Of a stretch of DNA of 64,000 bases, positions 12,334 through 23,050 are shown piece after piece. Source of the DNA: Alnus glutinosa (lineage: Eukaryota > Streptophyta > Magnoliopsida > Fagales > Betulaceae); NCBI RefSeq assembly GCF_958979055.1, contig NC_084892.1:934001-998000 (forward strand), in the 5' to 3' direction. The first letter of the stretch is position 1; the number at the start of each line of letters is the position of its first letter. The translations under genes were made by a program, and so were the position numbers. The notes under the pieces are model-generated. The model saw only the letters and a list, made by a program, of their open reading frames with translations. It did not search any database and was not told the DNA's origin.

Positions 12334-13268
12334 TAGGGATGTAAATAAATCAGTCCGTTCGACAGCCCGCTCGATACCAGCTCGGTTTAGCCCGATCCAA
12401 ACTCGAGCTCGATATTGTAGAAACTCGATCGTTACTGTAGAAACCCGCTCGATTTGTAAGTGATACATACCCGACTCGCTCGACAAAACTCGATAGGGGC
12501 TCGCGAGCTTAGCTCGTTTAAAGCTCGACCGGATCGCTCGCCCGACTCGTTAGCTCGTTCATATCTTACATATATATTAGTAAATAGTAAATATAGTATA
12601 ATATATATAGTATTACATATTAATTATAATACTTTGATAACAATATTTAGTATTTTAAATTAACATATTAAGTTATTAATAGTTAGTATATAACAATATA
12701 ACAATATTAAATAGTTAGCATATATATATATATAAACACATATATCACACTACACATGGTTAACAATAGTTATATATTATACTTATATTTTAGTTACTTA
12801 GTTATATAGAATATATTAGACTTACTATTTGTTCACGTTATACATATACCATAGTTTATACTCTCTACTTATATATAATAACATATTGTTAATTTGTTAC
12901 TTATAAACTATAGTTATGTCCTATATTTTATAATATGCCTTATATAGTTACATATTATATATTTTTGTTATTAATAAATGTATAGAGGTTGTTCATAAAC
13001 TTGGGTTTGAATTCTGCTTTGATTACTCATTGAAAAATTTAATAGTCTACATCGAGCTCTAATTGAGCCGAGCTTATCCAGTAACCCGGCTCGGCTCGAA
13101 TGTCATTTTCAACGAACTCGAGCTTGAGCTCGCCCGAGTTTTAAACGAGCCGAGCTTGAACATGCAATTTATAGCTCGGCTCGAATTCAAGCTCGACTAT
13201 TTAGGCTCAACTCATAAATGAACCAGTCTTGAAATCTTCAAACTCGACTCGGCTCGATTATATCCCTG
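12334..13268. mobile_element. Non-autonomous hAT-like element, 935 bp, in the UGT-B promoter
   Basis: The element is flanked by a perfect 8-bp target duplication, CATGTGAT, at 12326-12333 and 13269-13276. Its ends are short inverted repeats (TAGGGATGTAA at the left; the right end reads CAGGGATATAA in reverse). Sub-terminal DNA is full of AGCTCG/CGAGCT words in both directions, as in many hAT elements, and the middle is very AT-rich. No transposase is coded. It splits the promoter of UGT-B; the sister promoter of pseudogene C (about 27870-27885) is continuous across the same point. Confidence 0.85.
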
Positions 13269-13276
13269 CATGTGAT

Positions 13277-13406
13277 TATGTGAACCACATCATCTCCGAA
13301 TAAAGAAATATTCTTATCTAAGCTCTTACATCACCTGCAAAAGTTCAACGGGTGGAGAGTCCTTTAAATCTTGTTATCTCAGTCTCTTTGCCTCCCACCA
13401 GTTGCC
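13277..13406 (+). promoter_or_regulatory. Proximal promoter and leader of UGT-B
   Basis: About 130 bp remain between the hAT element and the start codon. They include AACCACATCATCTCCGAATA, the shared block AGCTCTTACATCACCTGCAA at 13321, and CTTTAAAT about 46 bp before the ATG, which could serve as a TATA element. The same order is kept before pseudogene C. Confidence 0.55.
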
Positions 13407-14921
13407 ATGGCTTCTGAAGCTCAGCAGCTTCACTTTGTCTTGTTTCCATTGATGGCCCAAGGCCACATGATTCCAATGATGGACATTGCCAAATTGCTGG
13501 CGCAGCGTGGTGTGGTTGTCACCGTAGTCACCACAACACATAATGCTGCCCGTTTCGAACAAAGCATTGCTCGTGCAATTCAGTCTGGTCTACAAATCCA
13601 AGTTATCCCACTTCATCTTCCATGTGAAGAAGCAGGAATACCAGAAGGGTGCGACAATCTCGACAAGCTTCCTTCACTACAATTAGCCATGAATTTCTTC
13701 ACTTCAACTACCATGCTACAAAAGCCGGTGGAGAATTTGTTTGAGAAGATGGCACCACGACCAAGCTGCATAATCTCCGACATGTGCTTGCCGTGGACAG
13801 CTGATGTTGCTCGCAAGTTTCACATCCCAAGATTTTCATTCCTCGGAGTAGGCTGCTTCTGTCTCTTGTGCTGGCACAGTTTACGTGGTCACAAACCTCA
13901 CGAGGCCATATCCTCGGAGTCTGAATACTTTGTCCTGCCCGGCTTGCCTGATCATATTGAATTCACCAAATCGCAACTAGCTTTATCGGCCGATCCAGAA
14001 ATAGAAAAATTTGGCAACCAAACGGTAGAAGCTGACCTTGCCTCATACGGGGTTCTGGTTAATACTTTCCAGGAGTTGGAGCCAGAGTATGTCAAAGAAT
14101 ATAGGAAGGCGAGAGAAGATAAAGTCTGGTGTATTGGCCCTGTTTCGCTTTGTAACGTGGACAATTTAGATAAGGCTGAGAGAGGTAACAAAGCCTCCAT
14201 TGAAGAAAACGAATGCTTGAAGTGGCTTGATGCTCGGGAACCCTGCTCTGTTCTCTATGCCTGCCTTGGAAGCCTGTGTAATCTTATAACTTCACAGTTG
14301 ATAGAGCTGGGATTGGGCTTAGAAGCGTCAAAGAAACCATTCATTTGGGTCATAAGGGGATCAGCAAAAAGCTCACAAGAATTGGAAAAGTGGATTTCAG
14401 AAGACAGATTTGAAGAAAGGATCAAAGGGAGAGGCCTTTTGATTCGGGGTTGGGCTCCACAATTGCTCATATTATCTCATCCTTCAGTTGGAGGGTTCTT
14501 AACGCATTGCGGCTGGAATTCAACCATTGAAGCAATATGTGCCGGGGTGCCGATGCTGACATGGCCGCTCTTTGGAGACCAGTTTATGAATGAGAAATTA
14601 GTAGTACAGGTGCGAAAAATTGGTGTGAGAGTTGGGGTGGAGGATACTGTAAAGTGGGGTGAGGAGGAGAAGACTGGGGTGTTGGTGGAGAAGGAAAATG
14701 TTAAGGCGGCCATAGACATGCTAATGGATGAAGGAGAGGAAAGAGAAGAGAGGAGGAAAAGAGCAAGAGAGCTCGGGGAGATGGCAAAGAGTGCAGTTGA
14801 AGATGGGGGATCTTCTCACAAAGACATGACACTGCTGATTCAAGAAATTATGCGACAAGCAAGTTGTGAAGAAATCAACCCTAACAGACGTATATTAGAG
14901 ATAGAGAGTTGTTTCTCTTGA
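13407..14921 (+). CDS. UDP-glycosyltransferase UGT-B (UGT73C-like), complete
   Basis: A single-exon gene of 504 residues from the conserved start MASEAQ at 13407; the frame is open 12 codons further upstream but has no ATG there. The catalytic dyad is His20 (MAQGH) and Asp125 (IISDMCLPW). The PSPG box is at about 349-392, from WAPQ to FGDQ, and is complete. It is the near twin of pseudogene C; I count about 16 amino-acid differences over roughly 475 aligned residues. Compared with C, one extra A near 14869 shifts the last codons. B therefore ends in [17 protein letters not shown], about 10 residues beyond the usual end of the family, while C ends in EESTLTDVY. The tail lies outside the fold and is probably tolerated. 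It should be cytosolic. Acceptor not known. Confidence 0.94.
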   Translation: MASEAQQLHFVLFPLMAQGHMIPMMDIAKLLAQRGVVVTVVTTTHNAARFEQSIARAIQSGLQIQVIPLHLPCEEAGIPEGCDNLDKLPSLQLAMNFFTSTTMLQKPVENLFEKMAPRPSCIISDMCLPWTADVARKFHIPRFSFLGVGCFCLLCWHSLRGHKPHEAISSESEYFVLPGLPDHIEFTKSQLALSADPEIEKFGNQTVEADLASYGVLVNTFQELEPEYVKEYRKAREDKVWCIGPVSLCNVDNLDKAERGNKASIEENECLKWLDAREPCSVLYACLGSLCNLITSQLIELGLGLEASKKPFIWVIRGSAKSSQELEKWISEDRFEERIKGRGLLIRGWAPQLLILSHPSVGGFLTHCGWNSTIEAICAGVPMLTWPLFGDQFMNEKLVVQVRKIGVRVGVEDTVKWGEEEKTGVLVEKENVKAAIDMLMDEGEEREERRKRARELGEMAKSAVEDGGSSHKDMTLLIQEIMRQASCEEINPNRRILEIESCFS

Positions 14922-14971
14922 TTTCATATCAAAGTTGGCTTCGTTCAGTGTTAGAATATGGAAACTTTCCA

Positions 14972-15735
14972 GCTCTTGCTTTGTCTTGTCTTGGTTTGTG
15001 TCTTCGCAGCAGCAGCCCACGTCCTCTATCTTCCACCGTGTTTACTGTAATTTTTGGGATCGAGTTTTGTTTCAATTTTTCCGTTCTAGATTTGTGCTCT
15101 TTCCCCGACCTCTACATGACACGCTCCTCACCACCGGCTTCCTCGGCGTCTCCGTCATCTACCGCCAGTCTCCGTTCATTCCACCGCCTTTCGCAGGGCC
15201 GTGCGTGGTGCTCACGCTCCAGAGGGTTTTCTGCTCTCTTCGGCGCGTGGCTGCCATGTTCGGCCTCCCCGCTTTCAACCGCCTCCTCCACCGGTGTTTC
15301 ATGGCTTCGCCGGCGTTTCTGGCCGCTGAGAGGCTCTCCCTTCGCGGCGCGTGTTTCTCACGCGCCGTCAGGGACAGCTCCCATTCTGCCTTCTGTTTCT
15401 GCTCTTCTGTTGTGTTTGTTTTTATTTTCTTGTTTTTTTGGGCTTACTTGTTCTACTTTTCTCATGTTTACCCCTGTAATCGAGGTGTTTGGGTCCTTGT
15501 GACTCAATACACTCTTCAAATCACCTTTACTGGTGACCCAGGCTTTGTGGCATCCGTGCCTCAAGCCAAAGGGCTCGCATCTTCGGAAGCATTGCCCCCG
15601 CGTACTTTTATTCTTAGCTTTGTTTTTGGGTTGCCCAGCCCAATCGTGTTTTATTTTGTATTTTTCTTTTTTATGTAATCTGTTTAGCAAGTATCTATAA
15701 AAAAAATAAAAATAAAAAATAAAAAATAAAAAAAA
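14972..15735 (+). mobile_element. Retroposed insertion with poly-A tail in the UGT-B 3' UTR
   Basis: A 764-bp insert is flanked by a perfect 14-bp duplication, ATGGAAACTTTCCA, at 14958-14971 and 15736-15749. It ends in an A-rich tail of AATAAA-like units (about 15697-15735). This is the mark of L1-driven target-primed reverse transcription. The twin unit of C has the uninterrupted site at about 30795-30812. The interior is GC-rich in its first half (about 15100-15380) and T-rich later. I do not recognise its source; it could be a truncated LINE or a reverse-transcribed host transcript. Open frames inside it have no recognisable product. It begins about 50 bp after the UGT-B stop codon. Confidence 0.8.
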
Positions 15736-16800
15736 ATGGAAACTTTCCATATTTAGGTTCGATTTGATTTCCATTTAGCTTTGATTGTAATAAAATCTTA
15801 GAGATTTGAGTATTATTCTTGTATTGATTAATCTCTCTACCAAACCGCCATGGTTTCCCTATAAATCGATCGAGGTTATTTGTATTGTAAAAATTATTAT
15901 AGCCTTCCTGGCAATTCTTAAGGGTAGATGTAGATGTCTAGCTAGTTAATGCTGAACCATCTCAAAATTTTCTTGTCATTCTTTTTATTTATTTATTTTT
16001 TTTTATTTTTTTACTTTTTCTATTTATATTTTATTTTAAAAATTTACACTCAAGACACATTAAAGTTGATCGCTACATCATGTTGGTACTTATCCTAGAT
16101 ATGATAGAAGCTTTAAAAAGCAAACCTTAGGCATAGATTTATAGGCAGTCTGATCCACTTCACATTTCACATTCTATCATCAATGATTTAGTGTCCTTAT
16201 TCATATCTAATATTAGAATTGTTGAGACCATGCGATTTAGTGAAACGAAAAGAGAAAAAGGAGAGAATAACACAAAGAGAATTCAAGTGGTTTGCCGCTA
16301 TGTCTACGCTCACAGGAACGAGTAACTAATTTTACTATGTCAAAAAAGAATATAATTATAACTTATATATACTATTCCCAGTTAAAACCCAAACATGATA
16401 CATTGAAATTCTCCTCTTGTTTTGCATAATTACAATCTTTTATCATTATGTCTAGCAATATCATAACATAAACTTGTGTAATATTAAAAGTTACTCTTGT
16501 ATCTCTTTAATAATGATATATCTTTTAAAATTATCATTGGATATGTTATTGATCACTATTGAATTTGATCAAAATGTACCTCATATTTTGAAAAACACAA
16601 GAGAAACATATAAAATTACTCCATAAAATTTTTGTTTTATTAATTGATTTTTTGTAAATCCATTAAAAACAAAGAGACCTCTTGGTCCACACTAAACAAC
16701 ATCATTTGAACACCGGCAATTACAAGAAGCACTTTGCCGCCCAATAGAGAGAGGAAAAGATAAAAAAAAAGAGGCAAGTACGAAATCTAGCATAGTACTT
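15736..16800. repeat. 3' flank of UGT-B, duplicated after pseudogene C
   Basis: This flank matches 30795-32198. Examples are the words TTTGATTGTAATAAAATC and GATCGCTACATCATGTTGG. The match ends near 16795. The copy after C carries a solo LTR (31012-31533) that this copy lacks. I see no gene here. Confidence 0.75.
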
Positions 16801-16899
16801 ATTTCCATTAGATGATATGAAACTACATGGGAAGGACACCATACATATGAAAAAAGTAGTTCTAAAGGACAATTAAAAACATAAGTAGATGCCAGAAAG

Positions 16900-17400
16900 G
16901 AAGTTGGTGAGCTTTAGCTTGCTAGCAGGAAACATTGGAAGCAATCGGCTTCTTGGAGAAAACAGGAAGGGAAAACTTGGAAATCATTTGCTTAACGGTG
17001 CGTAGAGCAGTGTGCATGACCCAAGTGTTTGTGCCATTGATCAGTGAAAATCCTTTCACCAACAAGAGAGTATGGAGAAGACGAAGAAGAGGTTGGAGAA
17101 GGCAGCAGCTAATAAAGGCCATTCTTAAGAAGACTCTAATGGATGATTGACTTGGTTCAGCAGTCATTAATAACAAAAAATGAGCGAAACCCAAAAAATA
17201 TAGAATTATCATGAGCAAATTGACCGACAGATAGCAGATTTTTTCAAATAAATGGAACATGAAGTAATTGTTTAAGAATAAAAGAGTGACGTGGAGAAGA
17301 GATAAATGCAGAACCAATATTGTGGATAAACAAACCTGTACCGTTTTCCAAACGGATCTGGTCAGAACCCGTGTATGAACTAGAAGATGTCATTCACTAG
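16900..17400 (-). mobile_element. Ty1/copia polyprotein fragment (fossil)
   Basis: Read on the minus strand, this stretch resembles the region of copia polyproteins just before the integrase: a LLHVPF-like block, then KNLLSV, then a later WHKHLGH-like block of the pre-integrase domain. The fragment is short, heavily broken and without LTRs, so it looks old. It is a fossil, not a gene. Confidence 0.6.
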
Positions 17401-17609
17401 TTCGATTGGAGTCTCGTGTGAATGAGTATTAATTTTTAGGGTTTTCTTTAGCCTCATCACATCCTCGTCCGGACCAGTAGCAGCAGTTTAACAAACTGAC
17501 ATTGTTTAAGTCATTTATCAGGTTTAAGAGTCTAGTTACTAAAATATTTATTATGGACGATTATAGCAGCAATTGTATTTAATTATTCAATGATTTTCAT
17601 TAAGAAATA

Positions 17610-18012
17610 CTCTATAAGTGAGTTTCTATATGTTTTACCTCAAGTTTAGTGACAATATATATTTTTGAACCATGCAAGCTAGACTTACGAATGTTGAGGA
17701 CATCTTTATCTGAAACGGTCAAAGCTAAAGGGACTCTATATGACTGTACTCTATGGTATTAGTGGGAAATGTAGGGTTAGCAGGGAAAATCAATCAACTT
17801 CCACATTACATGAAAAAGGAAGCAATCTGTATCCACAGGATATATTCTACTTATACGATGTAACGCTGAATCTCATCATCTTCAGATTGGAAGAAGCTAA
17901 AACGCCAAATAAGCATCTGTCCCGAGTTGCCATGCCTTCCCTGGTCCACGACAGCTTCATTAAATTTTTTTGTCCTTTAATTTAATGGTGCTTTCCGAGG
18001 TGATGCAATCGA

Positions 18013-18049
<37 letters not shown>

Positions 18050-18700
18050 TGCGTCAAAAAAATTAAAAAAAAATAAAATAAAATAAAATAATGGCGGCAT
18101 AATATTTTGATAAAAAAAAAAAAAAAAAAAAATCAACGCCAATAAGCCATTTTCAGACCCAAAATTCATTATTTTTTTCCTATGAATCTCTATTTTAAGA
18201 TTTTTGTTTCTTTTACTATTTTAAAAAATATTTATTTTCTTGTTTTAATACTGATTTTATTATCAGATTTCACCAAATTTTTGACAGAATCTTTATTTTA
18301 TTTCACAGTTCTATTTTATATAATAATTAGACTTTTTCTGTTTTTTTGGAAAAAGTCAGTTTGCTTAGACTACGTAAGGTTGCCTTTGTGGACTTAATCA
18401 ACCTTGGCAGCTAGCCTATGGATTGATGGTACCCTCCAAAATTCTTGCGCAATCAATTACCATCCTCTATTGTCTTCTATCTACAGCATTATTCTTTTCA
18501 AATACCTTCTCTATATATTGGAGAGACGGGAAATTGATGTTGCAAATAGTTAAAATTACGAAAAATTTCATTCCTCACCTCTTTTTTTCTTTTCTTTTTT
18601 TCATTATTTTTGCTATCATATTCATAAACTTGAAAAAATGTCAATTCAATGTATTCATCTTTCAATTTTTCTTAAATTTCAATCATCCGTTCAATCCTAA
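17610..18700. repeat. Further UGT unit flank (paralogous to 7861-12300, 24740-25200 and 26915-27490)
   Basis: Shared words include TGAACCATGCAAGCTAGACTT (first 20 bases, at about 17670), CCGAGTTGCCATGCCTTCCC (17919) and CAACCTTGGCAGCTAGCC (18399). It includes a (TA)n run at about 18015-18050. The homology stops abruptly near 18700, where the captured VARICOSE fragment begins. ORFs here come from T-rich DNA and are not genes. Confidence 0.7.
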
Positions 18701-18741
18701 CGAATTTTGGTTATACTAATTACAATGGGTATGTTCATTAG

Positions 18742-19397
18742 GTTGGAGTGCCTGTAGATCGAACATATGAGTTATCACCATTGCTATTTGAACACAAATA
18801 TGAGGAGGCTTTCACTGCAGCTCTACAAAGAAATTATGTGTCAATTGTGTCTTGGCTATGCTCCCAGGTAAATTTGTAGTTATTTTACTTCTCATTGTTA
18901 TTGTTCAACGTTTTACACGATATAGGAGCAACTAGATGATCATTTGCTATTTAGAAGGTAAATAGATGTGATATGATCATTTAGATGTGCTTTACTTACC
19001 CTCACAAATGTTGTGGATGAGAATTTTGGTTGTAACAATTTTAGGGTTTTGAACTTGTGTGGTATTTTTTATTATTTTCAGGTTGATCTACGGTGGCTAT
19101 TGTCAATGGTTCCTCTCCCTTTGAACCAAGAAGTACTACTATATCTTTTGCAGCAATTAGTGTGTAATATCAATAACGACCTAGTTCAAAAACTTGCTTG
19201 GATGATAGACGTAGCTAATGCCATAATCCCAACAGACTCGATGATTGCAATGCATGTGCATGTATGACTCATATTCGATCAAGTGTATAACATGCTCAAC
19301 CATATGTGGTGCTTACCTACATTTATTAGTGATGAGCTCTTAAGTATTTATCGTCTGATACATGTCATCAATTCCATGCGATTGGCCTGTAAATGAT
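18742..19397 (+). pseudogene. VCS: Fragment of VARICOSE / EDC4 (decapping scaffold), last two exons
   Basis: Two exons of the C-terminus of the mRNA-decapping scaffold VARICOSE (EDC4) are recognisable. Exon one, 18742-18867, has [13 protein letters not shown] and [10 protein letters not shown]. Exon two starts at 19082 with [20 protein letters not shown] and continues through [12 protein letters not shown] and SMIAMHV. A GT-AG intron of 214 bp separates them, so this is a genomic copy and not a processed one. After MHV a short in-frame insertion brings a TGA (19265-19267). Beyond it the family's end can still be followed (QVYNMLNH, LIHVINSM) to a final TGA near 19395. Everything upstream of these two exons is missing. 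It is a captured or transposed fragment beside the CHLD fragment. Confidence 0.82.
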
Positions 19398-19737
19398 GTA
19401 TTGTACTTGTTGTTGACATGTTGTAATGTACATGTGTAGATTTTAGGTGTATTGTATTTATTGATGGGATCAAAATGTAATTTTGTTAGTATGAAGGAAA
19501 TGGGATCAAAGTGTAATTTTGGTGATCCCACCATGCACTTGTGGCAAGTTGTTGGAATATATTTTCTTGATAATTATGGTGCTATGATTCATTTTGTTGT
19601 GCTCTGGGTGTTTGGTTGGCTTTTGATTTGGGGATATGGAAGTGATTCATGGAATGATTTATTGATGATTGAGAGGGGAAATTTATGGTTGGCTTGGTAT
19701 GGTGTTTAGGGTGAAAATCTTTGGGTTGTATAACAAA

Positions 19738-20065
19738 ATGCAAAGAGAGGGAATCAGCTTTAGGCACCCATGCAAGCCATTTCTTATTGCTACTTATAAC
19801 CCAGAAGAGGGTGCTGTATGTGAGCACTTACTAGGTCGTATTGCAATTAATTTGAGGTAAAAACCTTATTTTTCACTAATCGAATGAGTTACCTATCCTT
19901 GATTCTCTTTTCATTTCACTAGTGACACACTTCCTCTGCAGCGCAGATCTTCCAATCAGTTTTGAAGATCGTGTTGCAGCTGTTGGAATTGCAACACAAT
20001 TTCAGGAACATAGTAATGAAGTGTTTAAAATGGTTGAGGAAGAATCAGACTATGCAAAAACTCAG
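19738..20065 (+). pseudogene. CHLD: Fragment of magnesium chelatase subunit D, two exons
   Basis: Exon one (about 19738-19856) codes for [20 protein letters not shown] and EEGAV...[15 protein letters not shown] intron follows (19857-19941). Exon two (19942-20065) codes for [20 protein letters not shown] and [19 protein letters not shown]. The codon split across the intron (AG|C) is kept. These are the AAA-ATPase-like residues of the chloroplast Mg-chelatase D subunit, the chlorophyll-branch enzyme. No other CHLD exons are present, so it cannot make a working subunit. The next intron starts with GC rather than GT (20066). It lies only about 340 bp after the VARICOSE fragment, in the same direction. 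Confidence 0.82.
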
Positions 20066-20819
20066 GCAAGTGTGCAATAAAATAAATTAGTAGAGGGAGC
20101 GCTTTTGCCTATCCCTGTCATAGGAACAGGGTGCGCTTTGCTGGGGCAGAGAAAAAAAAAAACTCTTGGTTGGAAGTAACCCAAAAATCTGGCAAGTGCA
20201 CAAAAAGATGATAGTTTGAGAAGATGTTAAAGAAAAAGAAAAGAAAAAGAACATAATATGAAACAAAACAATGTTAAGATAGATAAACTAGGAATTTAAA
20301 AATGCTAGTGTCAGCAAAACTAAAGCAACACAGCTTTCCAAAGATACTAGGTTATTATAACCAAAGATAGCAGCCACAGAATGACAATTCAAAACTTCAG
20401 AAATCTCATTAGCTGGAAAAAGGGGGAAAAATAGTATTCCAAAAAATTGAGAAAGAAAGTATAACAGGGAGAATTAAGTACAAATTTATAGCATCCTACT
20501 TTTCACCATCAGTGTAAGTATTGCTGTAGTAGCTCATAATAAAGCAGCGATTCGCAAAGTAAAAATCAAAGCAGATGAAGTAATATCTACTTAGTTAACC
20601 AAAAAGGCACAAACAGATGCACAAATTAATGGTTTATAGTGATAGACAAAAATTTATACAAACTATGATAATGTAGGAAACAACTATCACTCGTCCATCT
20701 TTTGAGAAATATTCAATTAACTTCTCTTGCAGATTCCTATAGATGTTTGATGGATACTTTTTTCTTAAAAATAACAATAAAAATAAAAATTTTATGCTTC
20801 AGTTTGTTGACAAGCCTAC
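20066..20819. other. AT-rich spacer, nothing recognised
   Basis: This stretch follows the CHLD fragment and ends at the PIF-like element. It may be more CHLD intron or captured DNA. I see no gene. Confidence 0.4.
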
Positions 20820-20822
20820 TTA

Positions 20823-23047
20823 GAGCATTTGTAGTGAAGTCGTCAAACATACGAAATCATCAAAATCAAACGAGTTTCATCAAAATTGTGTCTTTAACAA
20901 ATTCGTCAGTGCTACAGTAAATTTGTTGAGTAGCTAAATCGCTCGTCTGGTCTGTTGAAGCATCTTCCTCTCGTCTCTTCATATTTTCCATTTGTTTATT
21001 AGCCTTCCCGCGTTCTCAATCTCCTGAACCGAAAAAGTTGAGCTCCTTCGTGCCTCTTCTCACAGATCACCTCTTGCGACCTTCTAAATCCTAGGTTTGA
21101 TTTAGTTTATGGGTTTTTATTTTGAATCACAAATATGATTTGGTTTATGCATTTTGATTATGAATCTCGTATTTTGCTTTTGGTTTGTGGGTTTTGAATC
21201 TCTCTTCCTCTTCTCTGTGGCCGACTTGCGTGATAAGTAGGCAGAGATCTTGACAAAATCTGAGAAACTGAATCTGTGGCTGACTCTGTGTATGTTAAGC
21301 TCTTCTTTTTATTGGGTTTCTTTTGTGAGTCTTTGTGATTTTGATTACTATAAACATAAATTCGTGGGTCTTTACGTTTTCAAAGATTATAGGAATTTCA
21401 TGGGTATGGATGGTTTTTTTGTGAGTAATCTTGTGGGTTTTTTGTTTGGTTTGACTGTTTTCGATCTCAGGGCGTGAATCTTGAAAATCTTTGTGGCGTT
21501 TGGAAGATTAATTTGCATTGGATTTATCAGTAGTTGGAATTTTAGCACTTGCAAATGAACTGAAAGCCCGATATATGATTTTGATTGCTGAATAGTGCCA
21601 CTTGCGAAATATTGTGTGTTTATGCCATTATTTGATTTGATGTGGGTTGTATTTGATATGTTGGTTGGTTACATTTGGGTTTTGGGTGATGCATACGCCT
21701 TATTTGGTGGGATGAGAAAGAGAAACCCAGCTAGTAATAGTGTAATGGTTGGTGGGTTTGCTAAAGTTGGTGATTATGACCTGTTTTGGGACATTTAGGG
21801 AGATTATTCGGTGTGGGGTGTGGCTGGATAATTATACAATGCTTTCTGTGATAAGGGCTTGTAGGGATATAACAGACCTCCAAATGGGTAGACTGATTCA
21901 TGTAATTGCTTTGAAATATAATTTGAAGTTGGATCATTTTGTGGAGTTGAAATATAATGATAATATTGTCTTCCAAGGATCTGTTGTTTTTCCTGGGGGG
22001 TGTGGAGTTGAGGGCTTCATATGATTCAATCTTGTTGCTTCATGTTATTTCTCAAGTTGTGGCCTTACTCCTTTCTTATTAATTTTTTTTTCTTTGGCTT
22101 TGGGTATCAGTTTTTACTTCTTTGGGTGTCCAATCTCTTGCTTGCTGTTTAGTACATCAGATTGTTTATGGAGATATCATTGCCAACCTTTAGCTTTTCT
22201 ACAATTTTTGGCCTTGACTTTATTTGAATCTAGTAAACTTAAGTGTGATTTATTTTGTTCATGGCTGATGGTGGATGTTTATCAATATCTGTTGCAATTT
22301 TGAAAGTTTACATTTTTTTAGAAGAGAAGTGGATGATTTAGAGATAGGAGAAAAATGATATGAGATTTTTTCATCTCTTATAGACTATGTAATCAGTGTT
22401 GTCCACTTGCAGGTTTACTCATCTAGTTTGGTTGATCTAGATAGGGATTTTTTTGCTTCTTGTTGATTTCCTCTTTTCCCTATATATTGCCTATATTGTT
22501 GATGATGTGCTTGGAGCATGTATGGGCTTTGGTTTTTCATTTTTGAACTCATTAATTGTCATTAAGAGCCAAACACCCAACCACTTCCATTAATTCTTAG
22601 CATAAAATGGGCGTTGGTTTTTGTACTGATCATCAATTGTCTTTAAGAGCAAAATGAGCGTTGAAGCATATATGAGCGTTAGAGCTATACTCATCAATTG
22701 TCATTAATTCACAAAATGACGTTGGAACATATATGGGCGTTGCCCGTTGGAGCATCAATTGTCATTTAGAGATGATTTTCATTAATTGGTAGCTTTTATT
22801 GTCATTTATGCACAAGCTAGATGGACGTTGGAGCTGTATGGACGTTGAATTTCTAATAATTTTTGGTTTCATGGTAGTTAAAAGTGGTTGTTTTAAAACC
22901 AATAAAAAAAAAAAGTATTTATTTAAAGTAGAGAATATTTAGAGAGTTTGATATTTGATGTCTTTGAAAAGTGGGTAGCTAAAATAACCAAAGTGCACTT
23001 TTTAGCCAAAATCTGACTAAACTTTGGTGAGTTCATTACAAGTGCTC
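20823..23047. mobile_element. PIF/Harbinger-like element carrying a host gene fragment, 2.2 kb
   Basis: The ends are inverted repeats: GAGCATTTGTAGTGAAGTCG at the left, and the right end reads GAGCACTTGTAATGAACTCA in reverse. A TTA is duplicated at both borders (20820-20822 and 23048-23050), which fits PIF/Harbinger elements. Inside lies a degraded PPR gene fragment (21685-21975). Sub-terminal DNA at about 22540-22860 repeats words such as CATCAATTGTCATT and GGGCGTTG. I see no transposase, so it is non-autonomous. Confidence 0.75.
21685..21975 (+). pseudogene. Pentatricopeptide-repeat (PPR) gene fragment inside the PIF-like element
   Basis: The reading contains DAYALFGGMRKRNPAS, then MVGGFAKVGDY, then REIIRCGVWLDNYTMLSVIR, then ACRDITDLQMGRLIH and KYNLKLDHFV. 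This is the typical wording of plant PLS-class PPR proteins, which bind organellar RNA. One frame shift near 21785-21795 separates the two parts, and both ends of the protein are absent. It lies between the inverted ends of the element, so it was probably captured by it. Confidence 0.7.
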
Positions 23048-23050
23048 TTA

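Noticed and set aside
14909-15678. Overlapping ORFs of 197 and 247 codons after UGT-B
   Set aside because: They start in the UGT-B 3' UTR and run into the retroposed insert. The proteins are of low complexity (Ser, Phe and Leu rich) and match nothing I know.
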